Shown here one piece after another: positions 32,859 through 33,019 of a DNA stretch of 33,019 bases. Under the pieces are notes generated by a model, which searched no databases, was not told where the DNA came from, and saw only the letters and a program-made list of their open reading frames with translations. The position numbers were made by a program, and so were the translations under genes. Within the stretch, counting starts at the first letter, position 1, and every line of letters starts with the position of its first letter. Source of the stretch: Chloroflexota bacterium. GTDB lineage: Bacteria; Chloroflexota; Anaerolineae; Aggregatilineales; Phototrophicaceae. The stretch covers positions 1-33,019 of the forward strand of contig JAPOYT010000223.1 of the NCBI GenBank assembly GCA_026706445.1. Direction: 5' to 3'.

Positions 32859-33019
32859 GTATGGTCTTGGATTATAATGGTACTCTTTCCAAGGAGCTAA
32901 AGGAAGCATTATGGGACAGGTTCTCCACCCTCGCGCCACAACGACTGAGGCAACCCGCCGAGCTATACAAAATAGTCAAGAGAGCATAAGGAAGCTGGCC
33001 AAGCGCTATGGCATCAATC
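32858..33019 (+). mobile_element. IS481-type insertion sequence, left part
   Basis: The left end is placed at the TGT (32858-32860) where the family B repeat is broken; IS481 elements commonly begin TGT and end ACA. A TATAAT at 32873 and AGGAAG at 32901 precede the transposase start. The right end lies outside the window, so target duplication cannot be checked. Confidence 0.65.
32911..33019 (+). CDS. IS481-like transposase, N-terminal fragment (runs off the window)
   Basis: The 36 visible codons begin MGQVLHPRATTTEATRRAIQ and continue NSQESIRKLAKRYGIN, a helix-turn-helix start typical of IS481-family transposases (Ser-x-x-x-Leu-Ala-x-Arg-Tyr-Gly-Ile-Asn). AAGGAG at 32891-32896 and AGGAAG at 32901-32906 give the ribosome binding site. 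The catalytic DDE domain would lie beyond the window's end; intactness is unknown. Confidence 0.8.
   Translation, partial: MGQVLHPRATTTEATRRAIQNSQESIRKLAKRYGIN

Overview
The window looks like chromosomal DNA from a high-GC bacterium, most likely a Chloroflexota (Anaerolineae-like) lineage. That placement is an inference from the fused shikimate kinase/3-dehydroquinate synthase, an alpha-type glutamine synthetase, RicT-like and RqcH-like proteins, GTG/TTG starts and intergenic spacers packed with short palindromic repeats. No rRNA, tRNA or CRISPR array was seen, so the taxonomy is not anchored by an RNA marker.

Bases 1-10233 (+ strand) form an aromatic amino acid block: trpA, aroH (chorismate mutase), tyrA, aroA, aroE, [DUF262/DUF1524 protein], aroC, aroK-aroB fusion, aroQ. 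Together they cover every step from DAHP to chorismate, plus prephenate formation, the tyrosine branch and the last-but-one step of tryptophan synthesis. DAHP synthase and prephenate dehydratase are not in the window. A promoter, a palindrome and a terminator-like hairpin sit in front of aroH. The DUF262/DUF1524 gene (GmrSD-like, probably a modification-dependent nuclease) is visibly AT-richer than its neighbours and lies between aroE and aroC.

Bases 10241-14260 hold a minus-strand coiled-coil gene built from twelve 21-bp DNA repeats, glnA (+) and an aspartokinase (-) whose 3' ends overlap. Bases 14343-22717 (+) carry a RicT/PSP1 protein, a PIG-L deacetylase coupled to an M20 amidohydrolase, a degenerate cyanophycinase-like protein, purA, a two-helix membrane protein next to a membrane-anchored cytochrome c, and an RqcH/NFACT ribosome rescue factor. 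Bases 22770-26468 (-) hold three glycosyltransferases. Bases 26606-29741 (+) hold a KDG-kinase-like sugar kinase and an ABC exporter. Bases 29735-32703 (-) hold a likely three-gene operon: an anchored glycoside hydrolase, an orphan solute-binding protein and a Gfo/Idh/MocA oxidoreductase. The window ends inside an IS481-type insertion sequence that has cut into a copy of an interspersed repeat.

Two repeat families dominate the spacers. Family A (about 18 loci; GTAGGGGCGAG...CTCGCCCGCC, with short and long forms) is purely intergenic and in two places supplies the TAG stop codon of the upstream gene (aroA, purA). Family B (three copies and a remnant) carries two hairpins. I did not find a clear-cut new multi-gene system. 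The strongest leads are the nuclease-like gene inside the aro operon, the repeat families, the aroH leader and several proteins with altered key residues.
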